A stretch of 64,000 nt of DNA from Gammaproteobacteria bacterium (GTDB lineage: Bacteria; Pseudomonadota; Gammaproteobacteria; RBG-16-57-12): assembly GCA_021647245.1 (NCBI GenBank), contig JAKIVC010000007.1:1-64000 (forward strand). Direction: 5' to 3'. Both the position numbers and the translations under genes were made by a program. The notes under the pieces are model-generated. The model made no database searches. It worked only from the letters and a program-made list of their open reading frames with translations, and was not told the DNA's origin. Each line of letters begins with the position of its first letter. The first letter of the stretch is position 1. Positions 40,282-51,113 of the stretch are shown one piece after another.

Positions 40282-41715
40282 ATGAATTTTGAAGTGCCGA
40301 ATTTTACGCCTGCGATACCTGAGATGTTTGTGCTCGGTATGGCGTGTGTCATCCTGTTATTAGATTTGTTCGTTACGGATAAAGGGCGTGTACTGACCTA
40401 TATTCTGTCGCTGGCAACGCTCGCCATAGCGGCGGTCTTAACCATAACGCTACACAGTCCTGAGCCAGTTTACACCTTCAGTGGTAGCTATGTTGCAGAT
40501 CCTATGTCAGCACTGCTAAAGGTGTTCATCTATCTGACAACTGCATGTGTTCTGATCTATTCACGGGATTATCTACTTCAGCGTGACCTGCTCAAGGGCG
40601 AGTTTTACGTTCTCTCACTGTTTGCTGTGCTGGGTATGATGATTATGGTCTCAGCCCACAGCTTTATTACTATTTACCTTGGTCTAGAGCTACTTTCGCT
40701 CTGCCTATACGCCATGGTTGCGTTGAATCGTGACTCAGAAGCTTCGACGGAAGCCGCCATGAAGTACTTTATTTTGGGTGCCCTGGCATCCGGCCTTCTG
40801 CTCTATGGTATGTCGATACTCTATGGTATGACCGGATCATTGGATATTGCGGTTGTCGGCGAGAGAGTGATGGCCGCTGACCACAATAATATTGTACTGA
40901 TCTTTGGTCTGGTATTTGTGATTATTGGTCTTGCATTTAAGTTAGGTGCGGTTCCTTTCCACATGTGGATTCCTGATGTTTATCACGGTGCTCCCACGCC
41001 CGTAACACTGTTTATTGGTACTGCTCCGAAATTAGCAGCATTTGCAATGGTGATGCGTATGCTTGTTGAGGGAATGCAAGGGCTGCATGTTCACTGGCAA
41101 GAGATGTTGATTATATTGGCTATTTTGTCTATGGGTGTCGGTAATATAATCGCAATCGCGCAGGGCAATATTAAGCGGATGCTGGCTTACTCAACCATCG
41201 CACATGTTGGTTTTATACTGCTTGGTGTGATGACAGGTACTACCTTCGGTTACTCAGCTGCGATGTTCTATGTTATCTCCTATGTCATTATGGGGCTAGG
41301 TGGCTTCGGTATGATTATTTTACTGAGTCGCCAAGGTTTCGAAGCTGACAAGATTGATGACTTCAAAGGCTTGAACGACAGAAGCCCATGGTTTGCTCTT
41401 ATGATGATGATTCTCATGCTCTCTATGGCAGGTGTTCCACCCGCTCTGGGATTCTACGCAAAGCTGGCCGTGCTTGAGTCAGTGGTTAGTGCGGGCTTTG
41501 TCTGGTTGGCTGTGCTTGCGGTTATCTTCTCTATTGTCGGTGCCTTTTATTACCTTCGAGTCATTAAAGTGATGTATTTCGATAAGGCGGAGGACACTAA
41601 CCCTATTGTTGCTGGGAGCGATATGAAGATTGTATTGAGTCTCAACTCATTGGCTGTATTGGCGCTTGGGATATTTCCGGCGGGGCTGATGACGCTCTGT
41701 ATGACAGCATTATAG
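40282..41715 (+). CDS. nuoN: NADH-quinone oxidoreductase subunit N
   Basis: A 477-residue antiporter-like subunit, last gene of nuoA-N. Motifs: [38 protein letters not shown] and [19 protein letters not shown]. All 14 subunits are therefore present and intact. The 239 bases after it (41716-41954) hold no recognisable gene before the next tRNA, nor a strong terminator. Confidence 0.97.
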   Translation: MNFEVPNFTPAIPEMFVLGMACVILLLDLFVTDKGRVLTYILSLATLAIAAVLTITLHSPEPVYTFSGSYVADPMSALLKVFIYLTTACVLIYSRDYLLQRDLLKGEFYVLSLFAVLGMMIMVSAHSFITIYLGLELLSLCLYAMVALNRDSEASTEAAMKYFILGALASGLLLYGMSILYGMTGSLDIAVVGERVMAADHNNIVLIFGLVFVIIGLAFKLGAVPFHMWIPDVYHGAPTPVTLFIGTAPKLAAFAMVMRMLVEGMQGLHVHWQEMLIILAILSMGVGNIIAIAQGNIKRMLAYSTIAHVGFILLGVMTGTTFGYSAAMFYVISYVIMGLGGFGMIILLSRQGFEADKIDDFKGLNDRSPWFALMMMILMLSMAGVPPALGFYAKLAVLESVVSAGFVWLAVLAVIFSIVGAFYYLRVIKVMYFDKAEDTNPIVAGSDMKIVLSLNSLAVLALGIFPAGLMTLCMTAL

Positions 41716-41954
41716 ATATAAAACCACATGGCAGGATGAGTGTCAGACGCTTGGCGAAAGCAGAGGGGCTATGATTTACTTTGAATGATCTTGCTTAGTG
41801 GGTGTGGATGTGGTCTACTGCACCACCTGTTTTAGAGGTCGTGCTAGGTTTGGCCTTCGTGTTACAATAAATACAACTATCTTAACACCTGCTAAATGAC
41901 AGCCTCTTGTGATGGCAAGGAGTGTTTGTAAGCGGTGTGGAACAAGTTTAAAAA

Positions 41955-42039
<85 letters not shown>

Positions 42040-42047
42040 TATTATCG

Positions 42048-42075
42048 AAAGAGCTCTTTATGAGCTCTTTTTTTT
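42048..42075 (+). terminator. Rho-independent terminator after tRNA-Leu
   Basis: A 9-bp perfect stem (aaagagctc with gagctcttt), 5-base loop tttat and a run of eight T. It lies eight bases after the tRNA CCA and 37 bases before the tig start. Confidence 0.92.
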
Positions 42076-42111
42076 ACGTTAATGTAATGAGTTTTTCTTA
42101 AGGAGTATCTT

Positions 42112-43392
42112 ATGCAGGTTTCAGTAGAAACAACATCCGTTCTAGAGCGCCGCATGAAGGTCGAGGTCCCTGAGGAGCGTATCAAGTCTGAAGTTGACAG
42201 CCGCTTGAAATCAATTGCGCGAACAGCACGTATCGATGGTTTTCGTGCGGGTAAAGTACCCATGAACGTCATTAGAAAGCGTCACCATGGCCAAGTGTTG
42301 CAAGAGGTTATTGGTGAGGTTATTCAAAGTACATTCTATGAGGCGATTACAAACGAAAAGTTACAGCCTGTCGGTTCACCCTCAATCGACCCACAGCCAT
42401 TGGCAGAAGATGGTGGGCTTTTATATATTGCAACCTTCGAGGTGTACCCTGATGTGACCCTCGCGGCAATGGAGTCACTGACGGTCGAGAAGCCAGTGGT
42501 TGAAATCTCAGCGCCTGATATTGATGCCATGATTGACAAGGTGCGCAAGCAGCGCTCTGCCTGGCAGGTGGTTGAGCGTGCGGCTACCGATAAAGATCGT
42601 GTTAATATCGACTTTAAAGGCTCTATAGATGGTGAGGAGTTTGCGGGTGGTGCAGCGGAAAAGATGCCAGTAGAGCTTGGGGCTGGGCGTATGATTGCTG
42701 GGTTTGAAGATCAACTGGTTGGAGCTGTAGCCGGTGAAGAGCGCACCTTGGATCTCAGTTTTCCAGAAGCGTACCATGCCAAAGAGATGGCTGGAAAACC
42801 CGTCCAGTTTGCAGTTACTGTAAACACAGTCGAAGAGCCTGCTATTGCGGCACTTGATGAGGAGTTTGTTAAATCACTTGGTATAGAAAGCGGCAGTGTT
42901 GATGAGCTGCGTGCGCAAATAGCAAAAAGTATGCAGCTTGAACTTGATAATGCATTGCGTGCAGCGCTTAAGAGGCAAGTGACAGAGAAGTTGTTTGAAA
43001 TTAATGAGGTAGCGGTGCCCAATGCGCTAATTGAGCAAGATGTACAAGCATCTGCCGAGCGTTCAAATACTCCGCTCGAAAACGTGAGTGATGAGCAGCG
43101 CGCAGAAATGGCTGAAGCATCAAAGAAACGCGTTGCCATCGGCCTGATATTCTCTAAAATTATCAAAGAAAATAACCTAAGCGTAACGCCTGAGCGGTTA
43201 CGGGCTGAAGTTGAAAAAATGGCGTCGACTTATGATGATCCACAGCAGGTTATTGATTGGTACTTCAATGATGCAGGTAGACGCTCAGATGTAGAGGCAG
43301 TTGTTTTGGAAGATATGATTGTTGACTTCGTTCTCGATGCGGTTAAAGTGACTGAAGTGCCGTCGACTTTTGATGAGATGGTTAAATCTTAA
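42112..43392 (+). CDS. tig: Trigger factor (ribosome-associated chaperone)
   Basis: A 426-residue chaperone and prolyl isomerase that binds at the ribosome exit tunnel. The ribosome-binding signature GFRAGKVPMNV sits near residue 43-53. The FKBP-type PPIase domain (~155-240) includes NIDFKGSIDGEEFAGG and GFEDQLVGAVAGEERTL. A long helical C-terminal domain follows. AAGGAG precedes ATG 42112. It heads tig-clpP-clpX-lon-hupB, a widely conserved order, but repeat DNA of 399 bp now separates it from clpP. Confidence 0.97.
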   Translation: MQVSVETTSVLERRMKVEVPEERIKSEVDSRLKSIARTARIDGFRAGKVPMNVIRKRHHGQVLQEVIGEVIQSTFYEAITNEKLQPVGSPSIDPQPLAEDGGLLYIATFEVYPDVTLAAMESLTVEKPVVEISAPDIDAMIDKVRKQRSAWQVVERAATDKDRVNIDFKGSIDGEEFAGGAAEKMPVELGAGRMIAGFEDQLVGAVAGEERTLDLSFPEAYHAKEMAGKPVQFAVTVNTVEEPAIAALDEEFVKSLGIESGSVDELRAQIAKSMQLELDNALRAALKRQVTEKLFEINEVAVPNALIEQDVQASAERSNTPLENVSDEQRAEMAEASKKRVAIGLIFSKIIKENNLSVTPERLRAEVEKMASTYDDPQQVIDWYFNDAGRRSDVEAVVLEDMIVDFVLDAVKVTEVPSTFDEMVKS

Positions 43393-43424
43393 GGGAACTC
43401 TGATTAAGTCTGGTTAGATTTCAG

Positions 43425-43590
43425 CTAGGAGGCTGTCGGGCTTAGGTGATCGTAGCGAGGGAAAGCCATTTTGAGTCCGTTTTTTTGATTGTTTGAGGCG
43501 AATATTGAGCATATTCAACGAAAATGATCGGAGAAATGGGCCTGAATGGCTTTTCCGCAGTAGATTCACTCTAAGTCCGACAGTCTCCTG
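43425..43590 (-). mobile_element. MITE-like palindromic element, copy 3
   Basis: The same ~168-bp repeat as at 2104 and 7839, in the opposite orientation. Its ends are ctaggaggctgtcgggctta and the partly diverged taagtccgacagtctcctg; the outer CTAG is lost on the right. It lies 33 bases after the tig stop. A short frame inside copies 1 and 3 (FSLNM-NIRLK-SKK-TQNGF) stays open only because the element is conserved. Confidence 0.88.
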
Positions 43591-43591
43591 A

Positions 43592-43735
43592 TATGTATTA
43601 ACTCGCAACTCATTATTCCAGAAGTCTTTTTTTATGGAATAATGATTGTCTAATACCATCGGACTTTATGTATTTACTCGTCAACAATCCATATTATGGA
43701 TAATTAAGCTGGTGGCGAGTTAATACATAAAGTCT
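43592..43735. repeat. Nested palindromes upstream of clpP
   Basis: Three related 14-19 bp arms occur: tatgtattaactcgc (43592-43606), a direct near-copy at 43662-43680, and the inverted form at 43715-43735. Inside is an 11-bp hairpin tcattattcca/tggaataatga (43610-43645) and a smaller one tccatattatgga. A second short palindromic element may have inserted right beside repeat copy 3. The clpP promoter must lie within or after this block. Confidence 0.7.
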
Positions 43736-43791
43736 AGCACAAAATAATCATGAATTATTCGGGCTAATTAGCCTAGAAAAGAAAAGGTGTT

Positions 43792-44403
43792 ATGAAGGAT
43801 ATTCAAAGTGGCCTAGTGCCGATGGTGGTCGAGCAAACTGCTCGAGGTGAGCGATCGTATGATATTTACTCTCGCTTGCTAAAAGAGCGGGTTATATTTC
43901 TGGTTGGCCCGGTGGAAGATTATATGGCCAACCTGATTGTGGCACAGCTACTTTTTCTGGAGTCTGAAAATCCAGAAAAAGATATTCACCTCTATATCAA
44001 CTCTCCAGGTGGCTCCGTGACGGCAGGTATGTCGATCTACGACACGATGCAGTTTATCAAATGCGATGTGAGCAGTATGTGTATCGGCCAAGCGGCAAGT
44101 ATGGGTGCGCTCCTCCTTGCGGGTGGTGCTGAGGGAAAACGTTTTGCGTTACCTCACTCACGAGTCATGATTCACCAGCCACTTGGTGGTTTCCAAGGGC
44201 AGGCCTCAGATATTGAAATCCATGCCAGGGAGATCCTGCAAATCCGCGATCGCCTCAATAATGTCCTTTCTAGCCACACAGGACAACCTTTGGATGTTAT
44301 CGCAAAAGATACCGACCGGGATAATTTCATGAGTGCGGCAGAAGCTAAAGAGTATGGCTTAATCGACGAAGTACTTGATAAGCGAGCAGTAACGGCTGAG
44401 TAG
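43792..44403 (+). CDS. clpP: ATP-dependent Clp protease proteolytic subunit
   Basis: A 203-residue serine protease that assembles into a 14-mer and degrades substrates fed by ClpX or ClpA. The nucleophile is Ser103 in [14 protein letters not shown] and the catalytic His128 is in [13 protein letters not shown]. Other conserved elements are [14 protein letters not shown] and [23 protein letters not shown] precedes ATG 43792. clpX follows after 76 bases. Confidence 0.98.
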   Translation: MKDIQSGLVPMVVEQTARGERSYDIYSRLLKERVIFLVGPVEDYMANLIVAQLLFLESENPEKDIHLYINSPGGSVTAGMSIYDTMQFIKCDVSSMCIGQAASMGALLLAGGAEGKRFALPHSRVMIHQPLGGFQGQASDIEIHAREILQIRDRLNNVLSSHTGQPLDVIAKDTDRDNFMSAAEAKEYGLIDEVLDKRAVTAE

Positions 44404-44479
44404 AATGCCCCTGTGCGTGAATCATTTGTGCTTGTTAGAGAGTGATGAGATTAACCTGTATACCAGTAAGGCCTAAGAG

Positions 44480-45763
44480 ATGAGTGACGATAAACAGAAT
44501 TCAGGCGATGATGATAAGCTGCTCTACTGTTCATTTTGTGGGAAAAGCCAGCATGAAGTTCGTAAGCTGATTGCTGGCCCTTCCGTCTATGTATGTGATG
44601 AGTGTGTTGAACTCTGTAACGAAATTATTCGTGAAGAGATTGATGAGCAGGCACCGGATGATGACAGTGAGAGGCTGCCAACTCCACATGAAATAAGTCA
44701 GCGCCTTAATGAGTATGTTATCGGCCAAGAACGAGCCAAAAAAGTGCTCTCTGTAGCGGTCTATAACCACTACAAGAGACTAAAAAGCTTGATTAAGGGC
44801 GATGAGGTTGAGTTGTCCAAGAGCAATATCTTGTTGATCGGGCCTACTGGCAGCGGAAAAACTCTATTGGCTGAGACCCTTGCACGCCTGCTTAATGTTC
44901 CTTTTACAATTGCCGATGCTACCTCGTTAACGGAAGCGGGTTATGTTGGTGAAGATGTAGAAAATATCATCCAGAAGCTTCTTCAAAAGTGTGATTATGA
45001 TGTCGAGCGAGCCCAGACGGGCATTGTCTACCTAGATGAAATTGATAAAATTTCCCGCAAATCAGATAACCCCTCAATTACCCGTGATGTCTCCGGTGAA
45101 GGCGTTCAGCAGGCCCTGTTAAAGCTGATCGAAGGCACGGTGGCGTCTGTTCCCCCTCAAGGGGGGCGTAAACATCCTCAGCAAGAGTTTTTGCAGGTGA
45201 ATACATCTAATATTCTCTTTATCTGTGGCGGTGCATTTGATGGTCTAGAGAAAGTGATTCGGGATCGAACTGAAAAATCTGGTATTGGTTTTTCCGCGCA
45301 AGTGAAGGGCGATAGTGAACATGAAGCTCCTGGCGTAGCGCTTGCCGATGTTGAGCCTGATGACCTGGTTCGTTTTGGGCTGATTCCGGAGTTTGTTGGA
45401 CGACTGCCTGTTATTGCTACCCTGGAACAGCTGGACGAAGAGGCGTTTATTCAGATCCTGACGGAGCCTAAAAATGCACTGATCAAACAGTATGCACGTC
45501 TATTTGAGATGGAGGGGTGTGACTTAGAGTTTCGTGATGATGCGTTGCATGCAGTAGCGAAAAAAGGAATGAAACGTAAAACGGGTGCGCGAGGACTTCG
45601 TTCAATCATGGAGAATATACTGCTAGATACAATGTATGATATTCCATCAATGCAAGATGTTTCCAAGGTCGTCATTGATGCCGATGTTGTCTCTGGCGAT
45701 TCAAAGCCACTGTTGGTTCATGATGGTGGTGAGCAAGCACCCCGGGTGGCGGCTAAGAACTAA
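44480..45763 (+). CDS. clpX: Clp protease ATP-binding subunit ClpX
   Basis: A 427-residue AAA+ unfoldase that recognises tagged proteins and feeds ClpP. The N-terminal zinc-binding domain has [11 protein letters not shown] and VCDECVELC. Walker A is [11 protein letters not shown] and Walker [11 protein letters not shown]. The IGF-type loop that docks ClpP is present in GIGFSAQV. The sensor-2 region is [15 protein letters not shown]. Length matches the family (424 in E. coli). Confidence 0.98.
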   Translation: MSDDKQNSGDDDKLLYCSFCGKSQHEVRKLIAGPSVYVCDECVELCNEIIREEIDEQAPDDDSERLPTPHEISQRLNEYVIGQERAKKVLSVAVYNHYKRLKSLIKGDEVELSKSNILLIGPTGSGKTLLAETLARLLNVPFTIADATSLTEAGYVGEDVENIIQKLLQKCDYDVERAQTGIVYLDEIDKISRKSDNPSITRDVSGEGVQQALLKLIEGTVASVPPQGGRKHPQQEFLQVNTSNILFICGGAFDGLEKVIRDRTEKSGIGFSAQVKGDSEHEAPGVALADVEPDDLVRFGLIPEFVGRLPVIATLEQLDEEAFIQILTEPKNALIKQYARLFEMEGCDLEFRDDALHAVAKKGMKRKTGARGLRSIMENILLDTMYDIPSMQDVSKVVIDADVVSGDSKPLLVHDGGEQAPRVAAKN

Positions 45764-45778
45764 ATTTTCAGCTAAGGG

Positions 45779-45807
45779 TTGATTTGCAAAGAATCTATCG
45801 CCATTCT
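45779..45807 (+). promoter_or_regulatory. Possible heat-shock promoter for lon
   Basis: TTGATT (45779-45784), a 14-base spacer and CGCCATTCT (45799-45807) loosely resemble a sigma-32 promoter. lon is sigma-32 dependent in enterics. The match is weak and read by eye. Confidence 0.3.
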
Positions 45808-45869
45808 AGGGCAATGTAGTTTTAAGTAGTCTCCATTGAACTGGAGAGACCAGAGAGGATTCTTTGCAA
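45784..45869 (+). promoter_or_regulatory. Inverted repeat spanning the lon leader and start codon
   Basis: ttgcaaagaatc (45784-45795) is perfectly complementary to gattctttgcaa (45858-45869). The right arm runs from the end of the lon Shine-Dalgarno (GAGAGGA) through the first base of its ATG. Between the arms a second hairpin (tctcca/tggaga) stands next to the Shine-Dalgarno. In an mRNA read through from clpX the lon start would be paired; in one starting after ~45800 it would be free. Confidence 0.6.
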
Positions 45870-48289
45870 TGCCCCAAAAAGATAAATCATCAGAAATAAT
45901 CGAAGACCAGCTGCTTGCAGTACCTGTTCTTCCGCTGCGTGATGTTGTTGTCTACCCCTACATGGTGATTCCTCTCTTTGTCGGCAGAGAAAAGTCGATC
46001 AAGTCATTAGAAGCCGCAATGAAAGATGATAAGCAGGTGCTGCTTGTTGCCCAGCAAAATGCCTCAGATGATGACCCCACCCCTGACGATGTCTACCGCA
46101 TCGGTACACTGGCAAATATTCTTCAGCTCTTGAAACTGCCTGATGGCACGATCAAGGTATTGGTCGAGGGCGGTGAGCGTGCCAAAATCATCCACTTTTT
46201 GGCTTCAGATGATTACTTTAAAGCACAGGTGACCACCTTTTCTGCTCATGATCTAGATGAGCGTGAAGTGGAAGTTTTGACCCGCTCTGTGCTGGCTCAA
46301 TTCGATCAATATGTGAAGCTCAACAAAAAAATCCCGCCCGAAATACTCTCATCGCTATCCGGTATTGATGATCCTGCGCGTTTGGCAGATACCATCGCAG
46401 CTCATATGTCACTGAAGATTGCTGAAAAGCAAAAACTACTTGAAACAGAAGATGTGCGTGAACGGCTGGAACTAACGATTGGCTTCATGGAAAATGAGAT
46501 TGACCTTCTCGAAGTCGAGAGGCGCATTCGTGGCCGAGTTAAGCGGCAAATGGAGAAGAACCAACGCGAATACTATTTGAATGAGCAGATGAAGGCTATT
46601 CAGAAAGAGCTAGGTGAGATGGATGAAGCGCAGAGTGAAATCGACGAGTTATCATCTAAAATTAAAGCGGCAGGCATGAGTAAAGTGGCCACCGAGAAGG
46701 CCAATGCTGAGCTGAACAAGCTGAAAATGATGTCACCCATGTCGGCTGAGGCGACCGTGGTTCGAAATTATATTGAGTGGTTGACAGGGGTTCCTTGGAA
46801 AAAACGGACAAAAGTCAGAAATGACCTGGTTCGTGCGCAAAAAGTACTCGACGAAGATCACTATGGCCTGAGTGAAGTAAAAGAGCGCATACTGGAGTAC
46901 CTTGCAGTCCAGCAGCGTGTTGGCAAAGTTAAAGGTGCCATATTGTGCTTGGTGGGGCCACCTGGTGTGGGAAAGACTTCGTTGGGTCAATCCATAGCTC
47001 GAGCAACTAATAGAAAGTTTGTACGCATGGCTCTCGGCGGCGTTCGTGATGAAGCTGAGATTCGTGGGCACCGACGTACCTATATTGGCTCAATGCCAGG
47101 AAAAATTGTACAAAGCTTATCCAAAATAAAGGTCAAAAACCCGCTTTTCTTATTGGATGAAATTGACAAAATGTCCGCTGACTCCCGTGGTGACCCATCA
47201 TCAGCGATGCTCGAAGTGCTCGATCCGGAACAAAATAATAGCTTTGCAGACCACTATTTGGAAGTTGATTACGACCTCTCTGATGTGATGTTCATTGCGA
47301 CCTCCAACTCAATGAACATACCCGGCCCCCTCCTAGATCGTATGGAAGTTATTCGAATTCCGGGTTACACCGAAGATGAAAAGTTTAATATCGCATCGCG
47401 CTATTTATTGCCAAAACAGATGAAAAGTAATGGGCTCAAGGAGTCGGAGATAACCATTGCTGAGGATGCCATTCGCGATGTTATTCGCTACTACACACGA
47501 GAGGCTGGGGTGCGTAACCTAGAGCGTGAACTTGCTAAAATCTGCCGCCGTGTGGTTAAAAAGGCGTTGCTTTCAGCTGACAAGGCGACAACTGTTGAGG
47601 TCAGTGCTGCTAATCTTGAGGATTACCTGGGCGTACAGCGCTTTCGCTACGGAGAGGCAGAGGAGGATGACCGTATCGGTCAGGTGAATGGGCTGGCGTG
47701 GACTGAGGCAGGTGGAGACCTGCTGACGATTGAAACAGCCGTTGTTGCAGGTAAAGGTAAACAGTTTCTTACCGGCAAGCTGGGTGACGTGATGAAGGAG
47801 TCGATTCAGGCGGCTTTGACCGTGGTACGCAGTCGAACCACCGCATTAGGTATTGCTGCGGATTTTGCCGATCAAAATGATATACACATTCATGTTCCTG
47901 AAGGGGCAATTCCCAAAGATGGACCTAGCGCGGGCGTTGGCATGTGTACCGCGCTGGTTTCGGCTCTGACAAATATCCCTGTAAAGGCGGATGTAGCAAT
48001 GACGGGTGAAATTACTCTGAGAGGCGAGGTGCTGCCAATTGGTGGGCTCAAAGAGAAACTGCTGGCGGCTCATCGCGGTGGTATAAAAACAGTCATTATC
48101 CCGGATGAAAACCGGCGTGACCTAAAAGAGATACCCGATAATATTCTCAAGTATGTGGATGTGCACCCTGTTAAGTGGATTGATGAGGTGTTTGCGTTGG
48201 CACTCAAGGTTATGCCCGTGCCCAGTGCGGACTTGAAAAAAACAGAGAGCAGTGCGAAAACAAGTGTACAAAGCAGGCAAGCCCACTGA
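45869..48289 (+). CDS. lon: ATP-dependent Lon protease
   Basis: An 806-residue homohexameric AAA+ serine protease that degrades misfolded and regulatory proteins. The N-terminal LON substrate-binding domain ([19 protein letters not shown]) is followed by coiled coil and AAA module. Walker A is GPPGVGKTS and Walker [11 protein letters not shown]. The protease domain has the catalytic serine in [11 protein letters not shown] and the Lys in [18 protein letters not shown] 45869 gives the normal N-terminus MPQKDKSSE; a TTG at 45836 would add residues not seen in the family. The tail is Ser/Lys rich. Confidence 0.97.
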   Translation: MPQKDKSSEIIEDQLLAVPVLPLRDVVVYPYMVIPLFVGREKSIKSLEAAMKDDKQVLLVAQQNASDDDPTPDDVYRIGTLANILQLLKLPDGTIKVLVEGGERAKIIHFLASDDYFKAQVTTFSAHDLDEREVEVLTRSVLAQFDQYVKLNKKIPPEILSSLSGIDDPARLADTIAAHMSLKIAEKQKLLETEDVRERLELTIGFMENEIDLLEVERRIRGRVKRQMEKNQREYYLNEQMKAIQKELGEMDEAQSEIDELSSKIKAAGMSKVATEKANAELNKLKMMSPMSAEATVVRNYIEWLTGVPWKKRTKVRNDLVRAQKVLDEDHYGLSEVKERILEYLAVQQRVGKVKGAILCLVGPPGVGKTSLGQSIARATNRKFVRMALGGVRDEAEIRGHRRTYIGSMPGKIVQSLSKIKVKNPLFLLDEIDKMSADSRGDPSSAMLEVLDPEQNNSFADHYLEVDYDLSDVMFIATSNSMNIPGPLLDRMEVIRIPGYTEDEKFNIASRYLLPKQMKSNGLKESEITIAEDAIRDVIRYYTREAGVRNLERELAKICRRVVKKALLSADKATTVEVSAANLEDYLGVQRFRYGEAEEDDRIGQVNGLAWTEAGGDLLTIETAVVAGKGKQFLTGKLGDVMKESIQAALTVVRSRTTALGIAADFADQNDIHIHVPEGAIPKDGPSAGVGMCTALVSALTNIPVKADVAMTGEITLRGEVLPIGGLKEKLLAAHRGGIKTVIIPDENRRDLKEIPDNILKYVDVHPVKWIDEVFALALKVMPVPSADLKKTESSAKTSVQSRQAH

Positions 48290-48372
48290 GCGCCGTGTAG
48301 TCTGGTTTTGTGAGTAATTGCGTGATATTTGAGCAAATAACATGAAATATCAGCCACTATTGGGTATACCTG

Positions 48373-48402
48373 TTGACGCAAGCGGCTTGTAGTTGATATA
48401 AA
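48373..48402 (+). promoter_or_regulatory. Candidate sigma-70 promoter for hupB
   Basis: TTGACG (48373-48378) and TATAAA (48397-48402) are separated by 18 bases in the 202-bp lon-hupB spacer. The -35 is one base from consensus. The start site would fall about 80 bases upstream of the hupB ATG. Confidence 0.5.
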
Positions 48403-48491
48403 CGCAACACTGAAGCTGTATATGAATTGTTAACACCATAAAAACGGGCGTAGAAATTGCGCCTATCAAGCAATAAAAAAGGGGATTGAAA

Positions 48492-48767
48492 ATGAATAAA
48501 ACTGAACTAGTTGATGCAGTAGCTGAAAGTGCAGATTTGTCAAAAGCTTCTGCTGCTCGTGCAGTAGATGCCACTCTGGCAGCGATCAGTGGAACACTTG
48601 CGCAAGGTGATCAAGTTGCGTTGATTGGCTTTGGTACATTCTTGGTTCGTGATCGTGCAGCTCGCACTGGTCGAAACCCCCGTACCGGTGATAGCATCGA
48701 TATACCTGCAGCTAAAATTCCAGCATTTAAGCCGGGTAAAGCGTTAAAAGATGCGGTTAATAAGTAG
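48492..48767 (+). CDS. hupB: DNA-binding protein HU (beta-type)
   Basis: A 91-residue histone-like nucleoid protein that bends DNA without sequence specificity. Start [19 protein letters not shown], the [21 protein letters not shown] beta-arm region and [11 protein letters not shown] at the end are diagnostic. I chose ATG 48492 rather than the TTG at 48486. Its place directly after lon is the usual position of hupB. Confidence 0.96.
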   Translation: MNKTELVDAVAESADLSKASAARAVDATLAAISGTLAQGDQVALIGFGTFLVRDRAARTGRNPRTGDSIDIPAAKIPAFKPGKALKDAVNK

Positions 48768-48861
48768 ACGTAAGCTTTGGGTGTTCTGCCTGGCTGTTCG
48801 AGTATTACCCCTCTAGTTTAGGGTTGCCGTCCCAGCTCAGCTTACACCCGATCGAACACCT

Positions 48862-48938
48862 GGAGTGGTAGTTCAGTTGGTTAGAATACCGGCCTGTCAC
48901 GCCGGGGGTCGCGGGTTCGAGTCCCGTCCACTCCGCCA
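48862..48938 (+). tRNA. aspT: tRNA-Asp (anticodon GUC)
   Basis: A 77-nt tRNA with acceptor stem ggagtgg/ccactcc, D loop with agttggt, anticodon loop ctgtcac (GUC), T arm gcggg-ttcgagt-cccgt and encoded CCA. It is nearly identical to E. coli tRNA-Asp. Confidence 0.97.
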
Positions 48939-48949
48939 ATATTAAAGAG

Positions 48950-48982
48950 AAAGGGTGCTTCGTTCGACGGGTGCCCTTTTTT
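48950..48982 (+). terminator. Rho-independent terminator after tRNA-Asp
   Basis: A 9-bp stem (aaagggtgc with gtgcccttt, two G-U pairs), loop of ~11 bases and a T-rich run through 48982. It sits 12 bases after the tRNA and separates it from ppiD. Confidence 0.8.
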
Positions 48983-49018
48983 CATATCTAAATTCAGACA
49001 ACATGAGTTGTACTAACA

Positions 49019-50920
49019 ATGCTTGATTTTATTCGTAGTCGCGCCCAAACGTGGGTTGCATGGGTGATCGTTGGACTGATCATTGTTCCTTTTGCGCTGT
49101 GGGGGATTGGTGATTATGCCACGGGCGGTGCGGAAGATAATGTGGCAACAATTAATGATGTGAATATCTCGCAACGAGAGTTTCAGCGTGCCTACTATCA
49201 ACAAGAGCAGCGTTTAAAGCAGATGCTGGGTGAAAATTACGATGCCAGCCTGTTTGAGGATCAGATGCGAAGAAGTGTTCTTGAGGGGATGATTTCTCAA
49301 GAGTTGATGGTTCAGACTGCGCGGGATGAAGGCCTGCAAGTTGGCGCAGCCCAGTTGGCAGCAGTTATCCAGAGTGTTTCATCATTTCAAGAAGGTGGCG
49401 CATTCAATCGTGCAACATATGAATCCACGCTGAAAATGCAGGGCCAATCAGCGGCTTATTTTGAGTCACGTGTCGCTAGGGATCTGTTGTCACAGCAGCT
49501 TTATGCCGCGTTACACGACTCTGCAATTGTTACTGACTATGATGTCGACATGCTGCTTAAGCTAGAGCGTCAACAACGTGAGGTCAGTTATGTCCAAATA
49601 CCCGCAGCACGTTTCCTTGCCGATGCTGTTATCAGTAATGATGATATTGAATCACAGTATAGTGCGAGTATCGATCGCTATAAAATGCCCGAGAAGGTGG
49701 ATGTCGAATACCTTGAGCTTTCGATTGAATCGCTTCAGAGCAGTGTCGATATAAGTGAGCGTGCTCTTGAGGAAGCCTACCAGAATCAAAAAGAGGCACT
49801 GGCCACTCCTGAACAGCGCCGTGCGAGCCATATATTGATTGAAATACCCTTTGAAGCAAGTGCTGAAGAGAAACGGCTGGCTGAGGAGAAGGCGAATGAT
49901 TTGCTGGCTAGACTGAATGGAGGTGACTCGTTTGAAGCCTTAGCTAGAGAGTTTTCTGATGACCTTGGTTCATCTGAGCTGGGTGGAGATCTGGGGTTTT
50001 TTCGTCGTGGCGATATGGTGCCTGAATTTGATACAAAAGTTTTTTCTATGAATGTGGGGGAGGTAAGCGAGCTGGTTGCGACTGAATTTGGTTACCACAT
50101 TATCCGTCTCGATGAAGTTGAAAAAGGTGAGACGCCCGCCTTCGCAGAAGTTAAAGATGTGCTGCTCGCCGAACTGAAACAGAGCGAAGCTGAGCGTCTG
50201 TACTATGATATGGCCGATCAGCTGACCAATATGGTATTTGAGTATCCGGATAATCTGGAAATCGCCGCGGATGAGTTGGGCCTTAAAATCAGTAAAGCAG
50301 AAGGTATTACACGCAACGGTGCCCAGGGCATATTGGCAAACCCTTTGATCGTAAGGGCACTATTTTCTGATGAGGTTTTGAAAGAGAGATTAAACAGTGA
50401 GCCGATAGATATTGGGAATGATCACTTGATTGTGGTTCGTGTCAGTGATTACACACCCGCGCAGGCTAAACCACTGAATGCCGTGCGGGATGAAATTATC
50501 GAATGGTTGACCCGCCAATACGCGGAGTCCAAGGCACAGACGCTGGGTGAGGAGCTGCTTGCAAAGGTTGAGTCTAATGCTGGTTTTTCGGCGCTTGCTG
50601 AAGCGTTTGCTGTGGAATGGGTTGAGCTGGGTTTGATCGAGCGAGGTACTGCCTCGGTTAATCGGCTGATCTCAAAGCGTGCCTTTGAATTGCCCCGTGT
50701 CTCTGCCGGTGAGATAAGCGCAGGAACCGTTTCGCTGGGTGGTGACTATGCGGTGGTGGTGGTCAAGTCGATTAAGCCCTATGAAGCGGATCAAATCAGT
50801 GCTGCTGATCGTGCGGCAATGCGCCAACAGCTCATGAGTATTCGTGGCAATGCTGATTATGAAGCCTTTTCACAAGGACTAAGAGAGGCCTCTTCCGTTG
50901 TTATACGCCTGGAGGAGTAG
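49019..50920 (+). CDS. ppiD: Periplasmic peptidyl-prolyl isomerase PpiD
   Basis: A 633-residue membrane-anchored periplasmic chaperone acting near the Sec translocon. One N-terminal transmembrane helix (VAWVIVGLIIVPFALWGIG, ~13-31) is followed by a SurA-like chaperone region. A parvulin PPIase domain spans ~266-366 (RRASHILIEIP, FSDDLGSSELGGDLGFFRRG, TEFGYHIIRLDEV). A second helical part continues to the C-terminus. The position after hupB (with tRNA-Asp between) matches E. coli-type order. The Shine-Dalgarno is weak. Confidence 0.94.
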   Translation: MLDFIRSRAQTWVAWVIVGLIIVPFALWGIGDYATGGAEDNVATINDVNISQREFQRAYYQQEQRLKQMLGENYDASLFEDQMRRSVLEGMISQELMVQTARDEGLQVGAAQLAAVIQSVSSFQEGGAFNRATYESTLKMQGQSAAYFESRVARDLLSQQLYAALHDSAIVTDYDVDMLLKLERQQREVSYVQIPAARFLADAVISNDDIESQYSASIDRYKMPEKVDVEYLELSIESLQSSVDISERALEEAYQNQKEALATPEQRRASHILIEIPFEASAEEKRLAEEKANDLLARLNGGDSFEALAREFSDDLGSSELGGDLGFFRRGDMVPEFDTKVFSMNVGEVSELVATEFGYHIIRLDEVEKGETPAFAEVKDVLLAELKQSEAERLYYDMADQLTNMVFEYPDNLEIAADELGLKISKAEGITRNGAQGILANPLIVRALFSDEVLKERLNSEPIDIGNDHLIVVRVSDYTPAQAKPLNAVRDEIIEWLTRQYAESKAQTLGEELLAKVESNAGFSALAEAFAVEWVELGLIERGTASVNRLISKRAFELPRVSAGEISAGTVSLGGDYAVVVVKSIKPYEADQISAADRAAMRQQLMSIRGNADYEAFSQGLREASSVVIRLEE

Positions 50921-51113
50921 CCCACTAGGAAGCTGAAGGCGGCTGGAGTGCAGACCGCTATGATCAGACAACCCGTGCCATTCCTATAGCACTTGTTGTA
51001 TATGCCTCACTGTTTACTGCTAAGCGCACTATAATTTAAGTGGAATTGAGTGTTGTTTGCGCCAGCAATCTACACTTAGATAGGTTTATGTGCGTACGCT
51101 GGGGGTTAGGGGT

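Noticed and set aside
48780-48861. Possible extra tRNA between hupB and tRNA-Asp because of a gttcgagt stretch
   Set aside because: No acceptor or anticodon stems can be formed around it.
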